This document shows positions 35,101 to 48,447 of a stretch of 64,000 bases of DNA, piece after piece. Under the pieces are notes generated by a model that was not told where the DNA came from, did not search any database, and saw nothing but the letters and a program-made list of their open reading frames with translations. Source of the stretch: Typhlomys cinereus (lineage: Eukaryota; Chordata; Mammalia; Rodentia; Platacanthomyidae); assembly GCA_023101885.1 (NCBI GenBank), contig JALPQD010000641.1, positions 186,001-250,000 on the forward strand, written 5' to 3'. Made by a program: the position numbers and the translations under genes. The stretch's first letter is position 1; each line of letters begins with the position of its first letter.

Positions 35101-38100
35101 AGAAATACTTGTTCATGAATATGCAACTCTTGATATCTCTTAAACCTGTTGAACTTACTGGGCATTGAAAAATTTTGACATCTGCAGTGATCACTCTTTT
35201 AGCATATGACATGCTGGCTATTAGCAGCATTGGGATCACACCTGGCAGACAGTCCCAGGCCCCCAGCCACGTCTCCAGATCATACCTGTACTATGGACAG
35301 AATGTGATTGATTCTGGTGGCATCCATTCCATGGGGCTAATTTCCACTCCTTGGAGCCTGATGATCTTTGGCATGTTGCCATGTTCTGTCATGTGGCCGG
35401 CAGGAGCTGCTGCACTTTTGTCACTCACTTTTACAGTAAAAGTGAAAAAAAAAAAAAAAGATCACATCAGGCATTGCAACTCTTCCTGCTGGTTGGAGAA
35501 ATGCATCATATGAAAAATATGCAGATTCTGGAGTTTGATCCTAAAGTTAAATGTTAAGAAACCATATCAGCCTTGGATGGACTGACTGTTCATTAATAAT
35601 TTAATAGTAACGCCTTTGGTTTTTATGATGCCTTTATGGCCAACACGAGATAAAATTTGATTGTTTTTGTTGAATGATATCTAATCAAGTCTTGGCACTT
35701 GATGTAGCACTGGTTTGAGTGATCTATCCCTATTAAAAAGGCACAAGCTTCTATTATTGTTAGAGGTTGGACTAAATGGAAACAGTGCGTTCCTATATAA
35801 GTGCACTTCCATCCAGAGATGAGCTGGTATACCAGCTGCTATGTACAGTGTGTCTGTGTCTCATGAAAAGTCTTCACAGTTGATTACTATTTCTTTATGA
35901 CATTAATATATTTCCTAAACATTTCAGGTTCTTTACGTATGGTAATTTTCAGCTGGAGCAGCACCTGAAGCAAATTCATGAGGAAGCCCTGAGTAAATTT
36001 GAGAAAATTGAGCAAAGTACAGCAGTGCCAGCTCAGAAGCACTGGGATAAGCCCGTAAGCCCCGCCCAGTTTTCCTGTCTGCCTGATAACCTTACTGAAA
36101 TGAACACTTCAACTGTGCACTGTACAGAATCATAGAATTTTTCAAGAACAAAAGAATGAGGGTTGGGAAGATGTCTCAGTGGGTAGGATCACTTGCTTTG
36201 CAAGTATAAGGACCTGAGTTCAAATCCCCAGCAACTGTGTAAAAATGGCTGGACATGACTTTAACCCAAATACTGGGGCAGGGGGAGGCATGTGGGTGTC
36301 CATGGCCAAAACATGAGCTTCTAGTTCAGTGAGAGACACCCTGCCTCAAGACAGGAAGGCAGAGAGCAACAGAGGAAGATGCCCAAGGTCTGTTCTGTGT
36401 GGACATGCATAGGTGTCTTTACCTGCTTTATGGACGCAGGTGGCCTATGGCTGCTCACACTCTGTCCGCTTAAGCATGTTGTTGTCTTGCAGAGAGAATA
36501 CCACATAACGTGTGGCCCGGATTCATTAGCCACGGATGCCTCTAAGCAAATGACCGTCAGTGTTAGCTACCTCTTGCCGGAGTGAGTATGCCTTTGATGA
36601 AATCCAGAAGTCACTTATAGGATAGGACTCAGAAGCCAAGCAAGGCTTAACAGTAGAGAACAGCATGGAGTTCGGGGGGAGAATTTTTGGGAGGAAGACG
36701 AGTTCCGTGGGCTGATAAGGAGCATAAGAGAAGAGATAACATGATTGTTGTAGTTACGTATAGGTGTTAATTTGATGGTTAAGGGTTTGCACTCTGGGCA
36801 CATTTGTAGAGAATTGGTAGTTGAGTTAAGCCCAGAGCGAACCTGCAGGAGATTGTTAGTGGATGGGGAAGGCCCATGCCCAAGGTCTAGTCCTTGGGCA
36901 GGTGAATAAAATGGAGGGGAGCTGTTTGAGAAAGGGACATTCTTGTGTACACTTGGCCACTCATGCAGGTCTGGCAAGTGAGGATCAGCTGCAGTGTAGT
37001 ATAATGTTGTCAGTTCCCTCGGCCCTTTGATGTTGATGCATGCTCTCCTGCCAAGCTAGACAAAACTGTAACCAGACTGTCACAAGAAAAGAAACCTCTT
37101 GTACCCTTAAGCAGTCTTGTCATGATTTTAATGGCAACCATGCAGGCAAGCAGCAACAGTGATCAAATGCATTATAGATATATGTATGTGTTTATAGCAC
37201 AGATATTACATGTATGTATATATTATATGTAATATATGTATTTTACATATATACCTATTATATGTATATATATTCGTGTATGTGTAATACAAGCATAAAT
37301 AAACCATGTACGTGTGTGTATATATATATGTGTGTATGTGTATGTGTGTGTGTGTGTATGAACTTGTGGAAGAGTAAGTAAAGACTAGAGGATGAAAATG
37401 TCAAGTTTTTAATAGTATCAGAAACAGTGTTGGGAGAAAATCAATTTTGGCATCCATCTACAAAAGTAGCTTGCTCATTTTAGGTATGCATATGTATTTT
37501 TCTGTTTCTGTTTTTATGTATACCTAAAACGAGCAAACTAATTGGTTGCCAAAATCAGGAAAGAAAGGTTGGGGTCTGCTGCCTCACCTGACCAGTCCCC
37601 CACTCCCCAGCCCTCAGGTGGCTCAGACCAGTTACTCTTCCTTGCTTGTTCCTTATCTGCTCCATGGCGTTGACTTGTTACTGTCACAGTAGCCAAAAGA
37701 ATCTGAAGGGAGACTGTCCTGTGATATTTGGTAGCTAGCTAAATCAGTTTTATGGTTTTTAGCCTGAGAGAGAGAGAGAGAGAGCATATGAAATCTCTTT
37801 TGAGAATTTCCTACTAAATAAAAATTATTATTGAAATAAAGTTGAATCACAGGAATTTTTGGTAGGATTTGTTTGATTGGAGTTTTATAAAAGTGCTTAT
37901 TTAACACTTTTTTAAGAGCATAACTGTTTGCCTTTTGCTCTCTCCTTCCCATCCCGACCCTTTTTCTCCTGCAGTATTACAGACACTTTTGAAGCCTTCA
38001 CACTGAACCTTCTCTCTTCACTCCTGATCGGTGGGCCCAATTCACCCTTTTATAAAGCTCTCATTGAATCAGGACTTGGCACAGACTTTTCTCCTGATGT

Positions 38101-38497
38101 TGGGTAAATTGTATTGTGATTTTTTTATGATTGGTTTAATTGGTTGGTTGGTTGGTTCAGTTGACCAATATAGGTCTAATTTGATTTTGTTGATCTGATT
38201 GACTGATTGGTTGATTGGTTGGTTGATCTGACTGGCTGACTTGATTGATTTGATTTGCCCAGGTAAGTGTTGAACTAGTGATCCTGCTGCCTCTGGTACC
38301 GGATCCTAGGCTTGGGATTATGGTTGTTTTAGATCTCTTCTGCTTAGTTACTGTTTTAAAATTCACATCATGAAGAATTAAAAATCTTATAGCGTTATCA
38401 GTCCCCAGGAGTTCTACCTCTACATTTATTTTACCTTGACTCAGAAACCTAAGTAACATTTTTTTATACATGTGTATGATGTATACACATGTATTCA

Positions 38498-38539
<42 letters not shown>

Positions 38540-39964
38540 CAGAGGGCACTGTGTCCCTGTGAAGGTCTAAGGGTGACTTTGGGAATTATTCTGGATTGCT
38601 TCTATCTCCTTTTGCCTTCGCTTTGGGATTTCCCTGGTTCCAACATCCAGAGTCAGAAGTGCAAGTCACTGTCATTTCCACCTGCTGTTTTTACATGGGA
38701 CCTGGGATCCAAATTCAGGTCCTTCTGCTTGTGTGGGAGAGTTTTCCTCTGAACCATCTCTCCAGCCTTTTTGCATGTGCATGGAGATGCATTGTGCAGG
38801 TACACACATACACATGACTGCTTCTACTTCTGAAGGCTTGAAGCCGATATCGGGAATTATCCTCAATCTCTCTTCCACCTTATTATTTTGAGCCTGGTTT
38901 TTTAATGAAGCCCAGAGTGGGCCATTAGAGCTAGTGTGACTAGCCAGCTTGCTCTGGGGGTTCCCAGACCCTGCATTTTGGGGGGTGGAATTACAGGTAG
39001 GCCAGCATACCTTGCCTGGTATGTTTCATATGGGATTTGAGAATCGGAACTCTGTTTCCTTTGCTTGTGTAGTAAGCACTTTAACCTTTGAACCATCTTC
39101 CCAGCCTCTAAGTTCTATTGATTTTTTTTAAAGCAATATTGAAATGGAGACGAATGAACCGGTTACATCTGACCAGTTAGATCTGAGAAGCAGTGTCTTG
39201 GAGTATTGCTTTAGTGTGGTCCTCTAGTGCACTTTCTTTCACAGGGTCCTGAATTCAAAGTCCTGCATCCTGTATGTAAAGCATATTGCAGTGAAAGGCG
39301 CAATGTCTGCTCTCACGCGATGTCTGTTCTCATGTTAGATACAATGGCTGCACCAGGGAGGCCTTCTTCAGCGTCGGCCTCCAGGGAATTGCAGAGTCGG
39401 ATGTCAAGACAGTCCGAGAACTTGTGGACCAGACCATTGCTGAGGTCATCGAGTATGTGTGGCCACCATTTGTTATCATGCTTCCTGTATGCCTGCTGCG
39501 TGCGGGGGACGGGGCTCTACATCCCTAAGCTCCTTTTAGAATGTCACGTGTATATATTCAGTTTAGTTGTTTGTTTATTTACTGGATATTTACGAATTTT
39601 CTTAGATAGTGTGCAAAGGAATGGCTTGTGGTGACAGTCTTATACTGACCTTGTTCTTGTTCTGCCCCTTCCCCTGGCCCTCCGGCTCATCCTCTTCTTC
39701 CTCCCAGCACGTAGTCCCTCCTTCTGCTTGTACATCACACATAATTTCCTGTTTAATTACTGCCTGTGCTTCTGGGCTTCTGGAACTTTTTTTTTTCCAT
39801 CTCAGTTGTTTTTTTTTTTTTTGATCTTTAGGAAAGGGTTTGAAGATGAGCGAATCGAAGCTTTGCTCCATAAAATCGAAATACAGATGAAGCATCAGTC
39901 TACTAGCTTTGGACTTACCCTGACCTCAGTATGTGATAACTTTGCTGTCTTTGCTTGGGTTTGG

Positions 39965-40008
<44 letters not shown>

Positions 40009-42666
40009 TATACAGGTGTGCATGTGTGTGTATGTTTGTACATATATGCATGTGTATATGTCTGTATGTTTGTGTGTATGCATGTGTGCATGTGTCTATG
40101 TTTCTGAAAATATAGATTCACAGTAATAGTGCTTTCACTTGAGTCTTGAGAGTTTTACTATTTTGGATCAAATACAAACTTATAGTATTTTCATGATTTT
40201 TTTGTCTTCAGATTACTTAATTGGTTTAATGTGTGTGTGGTTCTTCTGTTGCTTGCAAGTGCATACGTGTGTGCACGAGCACGCATGTGTCGTCCACATG
40301 CACATGTGTTTGCCTATATGTGGAGATCAGAGGAAAACCTCAAGTTTTTCTTCCTGGGGCAGTCTCCCACTGGCCTGGGACTCGCCGAGTGGGCTGGACT
40401 AGCTAGCTGGCTGTCAAGTTCTGGGATCTTGCTGTTCCCACGTCCCCACACTATGATAATGCCGAGTGTGCCCACACTCAGCTTTTTCTCCTGGATTTTG
40501 GGGTTTACACTCAGATCCTCATGACTGAGGCTTTTTGGATAGCTTTTGATTTTATATGAAACAGGTTTATTTTAAGTGGGTTAGGGTTATAATAACTAGT
40601 AATTTGTTGATAATTATATTTTCTCAACATAAACCTGTGCTTTTAGTTTTATTAGATCAGAGTATGGTTAAAAGGTTTTTTTCCAGCCAAATAATAACTT
40701 AAATTTTATTAAAAGCAATCATCCATTTTTTTACTGGTGGAGGGGGAGACTGGGAACTGAACCCGTGACCTTGTGTATACAAAGCATTAGCTACAGCCCT
40801 GGTGCATAGTATTTTTAAAATTAAAAACTAGGATTTTAATAAAATGCCATTCCCTTGATGTTTAGTGGTGATCTAGAGTTTGTGGGGGTGGTAGTAGTGT
40901 TTGTGGTGCACTGTGCATTGTGCATTTCAAATGCTTCATCCTAGTACATTGCTTCTTGCTGGAACCATGACGGGGATCCTGTGGAGCTCCTGCAGATGGG
41001 AAACCAATTGACCAGATTCAGGCAGTGCCTTAAGGAAAATCCAAAATTTTTGCAGGAAAAAGTAGAGCAGTATTTTAAGGTAAGAAAGTTAACTATAAGG
41101 TTATTTCGAAAATGTGATGATACAATCATAACCAGTGTAAATCGGTTTCTTTTATCACATTATATTTTTAAATTTGTAGTTAAGAATGTAAATGCTTGCA
41201 GATATTAATTTTGTTTTTTTGGTCGTAATATAAATTTGGTAGTTGTTTATTATACAAATAACTGTGTAATTTTTTATATGATTGTATTTCCTAATGTTTG
41301 TCTTCTCGGATCTCTAGCAGGCTATACATAGATGTATACTTTGGAATATATGCTCATTAACTACTGATATGGTGCAGTAACATGTCTTATTTTAACACGT
41401 ACCATTTTGGGGGACACGTTTTCCCTTCGTTACATATTCTTTCACATCTTTTCCCTAGTGGGTCTGTCTCCCATCTTTTTTCCCTGATGGTCTGCTCCTA
41501 CTTCATCTTTCGTGGTATTCAGTTTTGTTTGATGTGGAAATCAAATTTGCCTCAAATTCCCTGTCTTCCTGCCTCAGTCTCCCAAATGTTGGGAACACAG
41601 AATGCAATATCACACCAGACATTGTTAATTCATCTTAGTAAGATTCCACCCTTCTTAGTAAGATTACAGTTGAACATTGTGTGCATGTGCTTAATTGTTG
41701 AAATAACAAAAGCACATTAAGCCACAACCATCTATTTTTATGTCAGCATCCATTTGCCCAAATAATTTATATAGTAATTATAAATTTACAAGTTAAAAGT
41801 TTGGTTTCAAAGCTAGACGTGATGCAGGACAATCGTTCTAACCGCAGAAAGATTGTGAGTTCAAAGTAATCCTTGGCTACATAAATAATTTGAGATCAGT
41901 ACTATACAATGACAACCTACCTTGGAAAAAAAAAGAAAAGAGAAAAAAGAAAAGAAAAGAAAAAAATAAGGTTGGACAGATGGCTCAGGGTTTAAGAAGA
42001 AGGTCCTGAGTTTAGATCCCAGGTCCCATGTAAAAATGCCAATCCAAAATTATAGCAGTCTGCACTTCTGATCCTGTTAGGTGGAGCCTGGAAAATCACA
42101 GAGCCAAGCAAAACGGAGGTAGAAGCAATGATTCCTGAAGTCGTTGGTCCTCTGGTGCACACACACACAAACACACACACACACACACACACACTCACAG
42201 ACACATACACTCAACACTAAATAAATTTAAAAAAATAGTTTCACCCTTTCAGAAGTTAGTAGCAGTAGGTAAAATATCAGATAAAATTAAATTGTCTGTA
42301 AAATATTTTGCAGTATTTAAAAATATAGTTTTATTTTTGCAACTAAGATAGAAAAGAAAATGTTGACTATCGGAACATCTTGGGAAAGGCAGCAATTATA
42401 ATGATCATCCTCACAATGTGTGGATTGTGCACTATGTTCTGACTGCATGCAGGCGCGGCTGTGAGGGTGTCACGTGGCTCATGTGCTCTGCTAAGGAGCC
42501 TTTGTGGTGACCTCTGCTATTAGTTTTAAAGTTGATAAATGGGACAGTCGAGAAAGCTCAGTGGGTCACGGTTGCCCAGACCTGGCGACCTGAGTTCAAT
42601 CCCAAAACACGAAAAGTGTAAAAAGACAATAGTTACCTGCAAGTTGTTTTGACCATACCACCACTG

Positions 42667-42722
<56 letters not shown>

Positions 42723-43119
42723 CTCTCAATAAATAAATAAATTTTTTAAAAATTAAGAGGGTAAATTGAAGAACTGCAGGACCAGATGTGCACTGCCAAA
42801 GGCAGATTGCATTTCTCCAAATATCCTCTGAGCCTTGACTATTGCTGCTGTGGTTGTTGTAGAATAATCCGCACAAGCTGACGCTGTCCATGAAACCAGA
42901 CGACAAGTATTACGAGAAGCAAGCCCAGATGGAAGCAGAGAAGCTAAAGCTGAAGGTCACGTCTCTCTCCAAGGCAGACAAGCAGCAGATCTACGAGAAA
43001 GGTCAGGGCAAAGTGCTCTGTTAGGATGTGATGGATTTTACTTGAGGGTGAACTTGAGCACTGTGCATGTGGGGCAAGCGCCATACCCCCAAACTTCATT
43101 CCCAACCTCTTTCTACTCT

Positions 43120-43150
<31 letters not shown>

Positions 43151-46100
43151 TGTGCCACACATCAGTATTTGTGTGGGGGGGATTGTCTTCCTTAGTTACT
43201 CTCCACCTTAGTTTTGAGACAGTGTCTCTGAATCTCCACCTGGAACTCACTGATTTGCATCATCCTGGCCAGTGAACCCGAGGGAAACTCTGTGTCTGCC
43301 ACAGCCAGCATTTTATATGTATGATTGGGGATCTGAACTCAGGTTCTCAGGCTTGCCTGGCAAGCTCCTTACCGACTGAGCTATCTGCAGCCCCTGGTTT
43401 TACTTTGTATTTTGATATAGAATCTTGTGCTATAGTCCATGCTGGCCTTGAACAGTGGCTCCTGCCTCAGTCTCCTAGTAGCTGGAATTACAGGCCACCT
43501 CGACTTCCTAGTAGCGGGGATTACAAGCTGGTAGCACCAGGTCAGATGTGTCATTAGTTTATATAAATAATCCTTAATGGGAGGCAGATTTGCCCCACCC
43601 ACTTCCAGTCCCTGACAGTGGGGCATAATTGATTATTAGAAAGGTCTTATATTTATTCTAACGCTTGTTCCTTCCCTGTCTTCTGTGTAGAGAAATAATT
43701 AATAGCTAGAAACAAGTACTTTTTATTTATATCAAATATTTATTGGACCTGTACAGAGTTCATGTCTGTTGTAATATGTTCCAACTGTGACTTTCACACT
43801 TTGATTCCTGTGGATAAGCAGAAATACCTAAAAGGAAGTTGCTTTATGAGATTTATTCATTTTACTAATTTTACAAATATTTTTATATCACATGGTATAC
43901 TGTATTTTGACAATAGAATTTTTGGTGCATTGTAATATGTGATTTACTGCCAGGTGAATGATGGAGTATCAGCTTTGCATGGAGTGAGGCAGGTCTCAGA
44001 GAGGGCTTGTGAAAGATGTGGATGGGCTGGTCAGAGAGCTCCTGTTTTCTGTGTGTATACGTGGGGGTGTATGCGTATGTGTGTGGTATATATGTTTGTG
44101 TGCATATATGTGGTATGGGTTTATTTGCATGGTATATGTTTTATATGCATGATGTATATGGTCAGTGTATGTGATGTGTGTGTGCAGTTGTATGAGTATG
44201 TGTGGTGTATATTTGTGTGTGTGTGGCATATATGTTTGCATATATGTGGCATGTGTTTTATATGCATGATGTGCATGGTCAGTGTGTATGATGTGTATGT
44301 GCAGTTGTGCAAGTGTGTTGTGTATATTTGTGTGTTTGTGTATGTGCAGAGCAGGAGACAGGATGAGCGGGTGAGAGTGCAGAAATGTCTTGGGCGTGAG
44401 AGGCAGCATTGAGACCACATAGAGCAACTTGAAGCGTGCCTAGATGACAGAAGTGGTGACCAACCACCTGTGCTTGGTTAAGTCCTGAGGACTCCCAAGT
44501 CATGGAACAGTTTGGTGATAGTGACACGATAATCTCCAGGGGAAATGAATAGGTTGGTAGATGGTCAGGAACTCAGCCTGAGGTCTGTGTTGAGGTCCTG
44601 GTGGGTTGCTCCAGAACTAGTATGGATGTGTGCCCATAGATACAGCGAGGAATCCTTATTAACTTTTGAACAGTGGTAGTCCAGAGGGGAATATTTGTGA
44701 AACATGTCCATAAGAACTTGCTTGCAAAATGTATTCAGAATACATTACAACTTTATAAGAACTTGGTAACGAGAAAGTACAACCAGTTTAAAAACTCTAC
44801 AGGGATTTTTAACAATAGACAGGTAAGCACATAGGTCATTATTCATTTGGGAAAGGATTCCATTATTTTCTTAGGAAAATAAATCCCTTATTAGAAAAAA
44901 TACAAACTAAACCCACAAGGTTGAATCATTTCAACTCCAGGATGTTGCAGTGACTTAACCTGCTCCAGCTTCAGCTACTAGCCATGTCACCTGATGACAG
45001 CCATGAAACAGTCATGAAAGACTGTTTCTCCCCTCTGGAACCGTGAGAGCTGAATAAGTCTCCCTTTCTCCCTTAAGTTGTTTGCCTTTGAATGCTCTCT
45101 CACAGCTATAGTTAAGAGTAATTATTATAGGAAGCAATGGAATCCTTATACATTGGTAATGGAGAAGGGGAGATGGTACTGTAGCGCCCTGTGGAGAGAA
45201 CTTTCTGGATACCCCTTCCCCCAGTGCTACATGTGCTGCCAGTGTCTAGTAGTCTGAGTTCTCACCCAAGGAAACTGAAAGCTGCATCCACACAAAACTT
45301 AGAGTAATGCTGTCAACACAAGCAAGTGTGTACTTAAATTTCATTGCATATTGCTGCAACAAAATAACGGGCCTTATCAACTTAAGGAAGAAGGTGATGA
45401 TGATTGATCCCTAATCCCATGGTACAATTCATTGTGGCAGGAAAAGCCCTGCAGCAGGATCTGGGGTAACTGTTCACATCACATCCACAGCAAGAGTACA
45501 GGCAGAGACCATGCTGTCTTGCCTGCCTGTGTTCACCTAGCTCTTCACCTTTATCTACCTGCCCACGATGGGCAGGATCTTCCCACATCAGTTATGGAAG
45601 CAAGACTGTCCCTCACAGGCATGCCCAGAGGCTGGCGTAGTCAGACTGGTAGGTGTCAGGTTGATAATCTCACACCTTGAAGGAAATGCTACTCAGTCAT
45701 AAAGAGGAGACAAATAGTGACATACTCAATGTGGATGCTCTTCGGAGGTGTTATGCTATTAACCAGGCACAAAAGGACCACACAAGATCATTTTTACTTG
45801 AAGCCTTAGAAATAGGATAATGGAAGGAAGGTGGGCTATCTGAAGGGAGGTATGAGAAAGCTTTTTGAAGGAGAAAGACTGAGTTAGGACATAGAGGGCC
45901 CATGTCTTTCTATATTTGTTAAAGCTCATAAAGAACATCTTCACACTTGGGTATTTTACTGTTTGTAAATCAGTGCATTGGTCATAATTAAGGGCTAAAT
46001 TATTCCCAAATTACAAACATAATTGTAGCCTGACCTTTGAGATGAGCTTTGTTCTAACTTTCAGCAAACTATTCAAGATATTACTGGAGGTACTTGTGTC

Positions 46101-47473
46101 ACAAAAGTTTGCAAAACCTTAGTAGTGTTGCTCTGTTGGGGTGACGTAAGGATGAAGGCAAAGACAGAAACTACACAAAGAAGTATGATCAGATGGTCTG
46201 CATAGACCTTCATGGGGACTGGCAGCAGCCCCTTTCCCAAGTGTTTATTCCTTATAGACAGACTAAGTCAATACTGTCTCACCAGGTACCCAGAACATGG
46301 GAAAATGGGGGACTATGCTTTGAAGAGAAGTCAAAACCAAGTCCAAGCAATCTTACCTGAAAGAGACGGGTTTCTGCCCACATCATGATTTGCTTAGAAG
46401 CAGGCTGACCTTGCCAAGGCCATAACTTCCCTGCAGTAGCCGTTGGGGAAGGCCAGCTCTGCCAGGCCACAGCTCCCTTGCCTCAGTTTCATTGGTCCAG
46501 AGTCTGTCTTCTAGTATGGCTTTGCCACTATATTGCAGCCTTCTCCACGGAAGTTTTTCCTGTGCACATTCTCCGCAGAGTTCCTTTTAAATGGGCATAG
46601 CTGTAGTGTGTTTACTGGTTAGTTCAGACCAAGAGGCCTACTGTACAGACTTCAGTGTTAGGAATCTCTGTGATGTGTGCCAATGAGAAAAATGTAAATG
46701 GGAGGGTACTTACCCTATTAACAAGTTTAATTCCTCAAATCTTCCGGTGTGTGTGTTCCGGGAATGACTAACATCCCTACCTGAGGAACTGTATGGTTTC
46801 AGGACAGGAAAGGAAAATGGTCAATGTTCAAGATGCTGACTGTGTGTGCATTCAAGCAAGGAACAGTTGGGTGGTCCCAGTAGCTGCAGAATGTTCTGGT
46901 GGCTCTGATGTAGCTGTGCTTGGCCATGGCAAGAATCTGATACACTCAACCTTCAGGCCCTCGGCACCTGACCTCAGGGGTTCCTTTGCATTTGAGAGAG
47001 TCATAAACAGACCAAGAGCATAAAGCTGGGTAGTTGCAGTCATGGTGGTTCATTTTTCTTGTTTCCTGCTTTAGGTTTAGAATTACGGACTCAGCAAAGT
47101 AAACCTCAGGATGCTTCTTGCCTCCCTGCACTGAAAGTCTCCGACATTGAGCCGACCATGCCTGTCACTGAGTTTCATGTGGCCTTAGCAGGTGAGCAAA
47201 TTGTGCCTGTCACCGAGTTTCATTTTGCTTCACAGGTCACTTTCATGGGATCTTGGGTTCCTTGAAGTTAATGGCAGTTTTCATGAAAGGGGGGTCACGA
47301 TTTGGATCCGTTCCAAAAAACATTGAGTGTCCCTATTTCTAGTCTTTCTGCTGATTTTCTTGCACCTTGTTTTTTCCATGTATGTGTGTGTGTGTGAGTG
47401 TGAGTGTCCATGAAGTGCATATGTGTACACAGATGTGTGTATGTGTGTCCATGAAGTGCATATGTGTATACAG

Positions 47474-47505
<32 letters not shown>

Positions 47506-48361
47506 TTCTATAGGTACTGTCCACATTGTTTTTGAAATAAGCTCTCCCACTGGCTTACTGATTGAGTCAGCAAACCCAGGGTTCCTCCTGTCTCTCCTTC
47601 CCCAGTTCTGGGACTGTAGGTGTGTGCTACTGTGGATGAATTGTTTGGTTTTAGTTTGGGCTGTATGATCAAACTCGGTTCTCATGCCATCTCCCCAGCC
47701 CTTGCAAATTAGGTTGGCCTTTGGGACTGTAGACTTGTCTTCCAGTGAATAGCTCTGATGTCTCTTGAATCCAACGAGGCTCTGGCTTATCCTGCGGCTG
47801 AATTTAGAGTGAATGTTGAAGGACATAGAAATTCTTAAGCCCTTTGCCCACACTAGCTCTTTAGCTCAGCTGTCAAGAGAGGATGGGAGAGAAAAAAAAA
47901 AAAAAAACGCCTCACTGAGTTGAGGTACTAAAGAGCTACTGAGAAAGGTAAGGGCCTGGAGGGGGCTGGTACCCTCTTCTACTGTCCGTCTGTGTTGTTC
48001 TTGAATTCTGACAGTTCTTTATTTTCCCTGTGGCTTCTAGTTGCTAAGAAAAGAGACATTTGCCCCTGTAATGATATTATACCTAGAATGTGTTGGTACA
48101 AGTCTGTGAGTAGCCATGCCTGGGTCTTTATCGATTGGACCACAGGGCTGGTTTTAGTGAGCCCAGGGAAGACAGGATGGACTTTGTTGATTTGGCAGAG
48201 GTGCATGTGCTCTGTCCAAGCACTGGACACCGCAAAGCAGGATTCGGGCTCCAACTCCTCTGTTTCTTGTGGAACTGCTCTAGCTTGACTTTCATATTTT
48301 AATTGTGTCTATCTTATTTGTCATGTCTGACTTATTCATGTAGGCCTGTGTATGCAGCCGT

Positions 48362-48412
<51 letters not shown>

Positions 48413-48414
48413 TG

Positions 48415-48447
<33 letters not shown>

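Noticed and set aside
35175..35460. Possible extra exon in intron 7 (112-codon frame)
   Set aside because: No family similarity. Exon 7 joins exon 8 in phase without it, and it ends in an A run, like an old retroposed repeat.
43939..44427. 157- and 143-codon frames, Cys/Val/His-rich
   Set aside because: TG/CA-rich low complexity in intron 14.
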